Shown here piece after piece: positions 62,501-64,000 of a DNA stretch of 64,000 nt. Origin of the DNA: Hypericum androsaemum (lineage: Eukaryota; Streptophyta; Magnoliopsida; Malpighiales; Hypericaceae). The position numbers were made by a program, and so were the translations under genes. The notes under the pieces are model-generated. The model did no database searches and was not told where the DNA came from. It was given only the letters and a program-made list of their open reading frames with translations. The DNA lies in NCBI GenBank assembly GCA_963995505.1, contig OZ023192.1, positions 7,795,001-7,859,000 on the forward strand, written 5' to 3'. Every line of letters begins with the position of its first letter. Position 1 is the stretch's first letter.

Positions 62501-63704
62501 ATATTATTTCAAAGATGTAGCAGATGAGCTTATGTATTTGGTTTGGAGTTATTCCGAACCTGCTGCTTGAAAATACTGAGCTTATTACTAGCATAACGAG
62601 GTGCGAGTACGCAATGGACACTCGAATGTTTGAAAAATTTCTTGGTTTCTTCATCATGTGTCTGCATGATTCCTTCCTGAATCCACCATAGATTGATCAA
62701 AGTTAATAGAAACGGGGTCTTGCAAGAACAACAATATCCCGACTATAACATACCGTCTTTAGGAACAACTTGTCATGTGAAGTCTTGTCATCCCATATCA
62801 GCAAAACAACTCTAACCCCTTCCTGTGACTTGTATTTCAACAACTCCCCCAATATAAGCTCTCCTCCGGACGGTAAAGGCTTGGTAGGCTCCCTCACGAG
62901 CTTAATCCGGTGGTAAATCGACCACCCGACGATGTATATCAAGTGATGAGCTTCCAAGATTGCATGACATATATCCTCCCAGCACTTGCTGTGCTCGAAA
63001 ACTTTCCCGTCTTCGAGTTGGATTTCGGGTAGCATACCGTCTGGTACATGCGCATCTTGGTACAGAGTCAATGCCCCGCCTTTTCGGAGCGGGAAATACG
63101 TGTTCGGGACCCCTCCAACTCCATCTCTATACAGAGGATCCTCTGCAACCGGCTTAAACTGGATGGAGACGTGCAACTCAGGGTATGGCTTCAGGCAGTT
63201 TCCGAAGTTGTTGATAATGGGATACCAGTCGTTCACTATCCTCCCAGAGATTATCTTCTCAACGCCTATCTCCACAGCACCAATAAGCTGAGCCCCGAGT
63301 ACGTCATTGTCCTTGACATGGAACTCTACCTTGGTGACGGGGTGCGCGACGGGCACGATGAAATGCTCGTCCCAGAGCGGGTTTTCGCAGTTGGGGATCA
63401 CTCTGGTTTGAGCCACGGTTGCCCCTGCAAGGCACACCGACACGTAGGGATCGCTGGTGATGATCGAATGCTTCCCCGAACGCGACATTGGGGGCTTCCC
63501 GCAAGGCGTGCTGCAGGTTCCGAACACGGTGAAGCATCTTCTTACATGCTCCGAAGCCAAGTCCATGTTGGGAAGGGATTTTGCTTCGAGGATCCAAATT
63601 TCCAGCTCTCCGTGTAAGAACAAAGGTTCTTTAGAACCAGAAATCTCAACCCCATTGGAAGTGGCCTTGTCCTTGTTGGAACTAACAATAGCTTGAGAAC
63701 CCAT
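59548..63704 (-). CDS. Phospholipase D, delta type
   Basis: Ten exons on the minus strand give 850 residues: 62754-63704, 62560-62676, 62263-62457, 61912-62172, 61740-61808, 61466-61613, 61150-61298, 60813-60983, 60234-60431 and 59548-59841. All GT-AG, frame kept. An N-terminal C2 domain (about 27-170) has SDPYVSV and [11 protein letters not shown]1 is HHQKCVILD with H365, K367, D372; HKD2 is [13 protein letters not shown] with H701, K703, D708. Other family blocks: [54 protein letters not shown] and the end [12 protein letters not shown]. The enzyme cleaves membrane phospholipids to phosphatidic acid, calcium dependent, at the plasma membrane; the delta type acts in stress and microtubule responses. 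I chose M at 63704 (MGSQAIVSS); an in-frame ATG at 63767 would add 21 residues that do not fit the family. Both active sites are intact. Confidence 0.94.
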
Positions 63705-63767
63705 CTCAGACTTGGAATTATGGAAACATCCAACTTCACAAGGCCTGTGGCTATAAACTGTGATCAA

Positions 63768-64000
63768 CTTGGATCAGATATATATAGAGAACCAAAACAA
63801 TGATCAAGTATATAGAGCAACAGGTGGGCGGGAAGGCTAGTTTTATTGTTCCGGGATGAACTTCAGACCCAAGTGTCACGGGCAGCCTAGAACCCGAGTA
63901 CCGCACGGATAATTTGCGTGGGAGAATTTGTCCGTGACACAAGCCTCAGTGTCCAAAGCTGATCATCCAAGAATAGCGCTTTGCTGCTCCGAAGACGGCA
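63768..64000. other. PLD upstream region
   Basis: Leader and promoter of the PLD gene. TATATATA-like sequence at 63778-63784 lies about 75 bp upstream of the chosen start codon on the minus strand and could be a TATA box. No other gene to the window edge. Confidence 0.45.

Noticed and set aside
63705..63767. Upstream ATG of the PLD frame as true start
   Set aside because: It would add 21 cysteine- and histidine-containing residues unlike family members; a TATA-like stretch at 63778-63784 would also be too near.

Overview
The window is nuclear DNA of a flowering plant, most likely a eudicot. The evidence is genes with many introns using GT-AG borders, plant-specific families (MLO, CC-NBS-LRR, C2-type phospholipase D, YY1-like zinc finger, MORF remnants) and a dense load of plant transposons. 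I cannot name the species from sequence alone. No known RNA gene, CRISPR array or bacterial feature was seen.

Intact-looking genes, left to right: a one-exon receptor-like cytoplasmic kinase (4576-5547, minus); a five-finger C2H2 protein of the plant YY1 type (12926-16857, plus, six exons, 370 residues); a UBLCP1-type ubiquitin-like-domain CTD phosphatase (24984-30133, plus, six exons, 329 residues); an MLO protein closest to the MLO4/MLO11 clade (30552-36756, minus, fifteen exons, 559 residues); a one-exon CC-NBS-LRR immune receptor (45237-47855, minus, 872 residues); and a phospholipase D delta-type enzyme (59548-63704, minus, ten exons, 850 residues). I worked out the exon borders by hand; in every case they keep the reading frame and restore the family signatures. 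The phosphatase and MLO genes are tail to tail, 418 bp between stop codons. These genes do not form one pathway, although MLO, NBS-LRR and PLD-delta families all have links to defence or stress.

The rest is repeats. There are five inverted-repeat elements, four with exact 9-bp target duplications and one with 8 of 9 matching, the mark of Mutator-like elements: 6424-9156 with a second one nested at 7887-9068; 17074-17633 with a CTC-rich core; 19901-24335, which carries an LTR retrotransposon (20571-23630) holding a captured PPR gene fragment; and 55112-56311, inserted in a GCATGCCATTAG tandem array. Two L1-like LINEs lie at 9210-12616 (12-bp target duplication) and about 39350-43800. Three SINE or LINE-tail insertions have clear target duplications, and two hAT-like elements are probable. 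Tandem arrays lie at 1-640, 1970-2885, 38500-39340, 51494-52155 and 55032-56890.

The region 48340-53360 holds broken host genes: two complementary pieces of one organelle RNA editing factor (MORF) in opposite orientation, a piece of an AMT1-like ammonium transporter, and an apparent orphan promoter. I did not find a convincing new biological system. The most unusual items are the split MORF gene and the retroelement with a captured PPR fragment inside a Mutator-like element.
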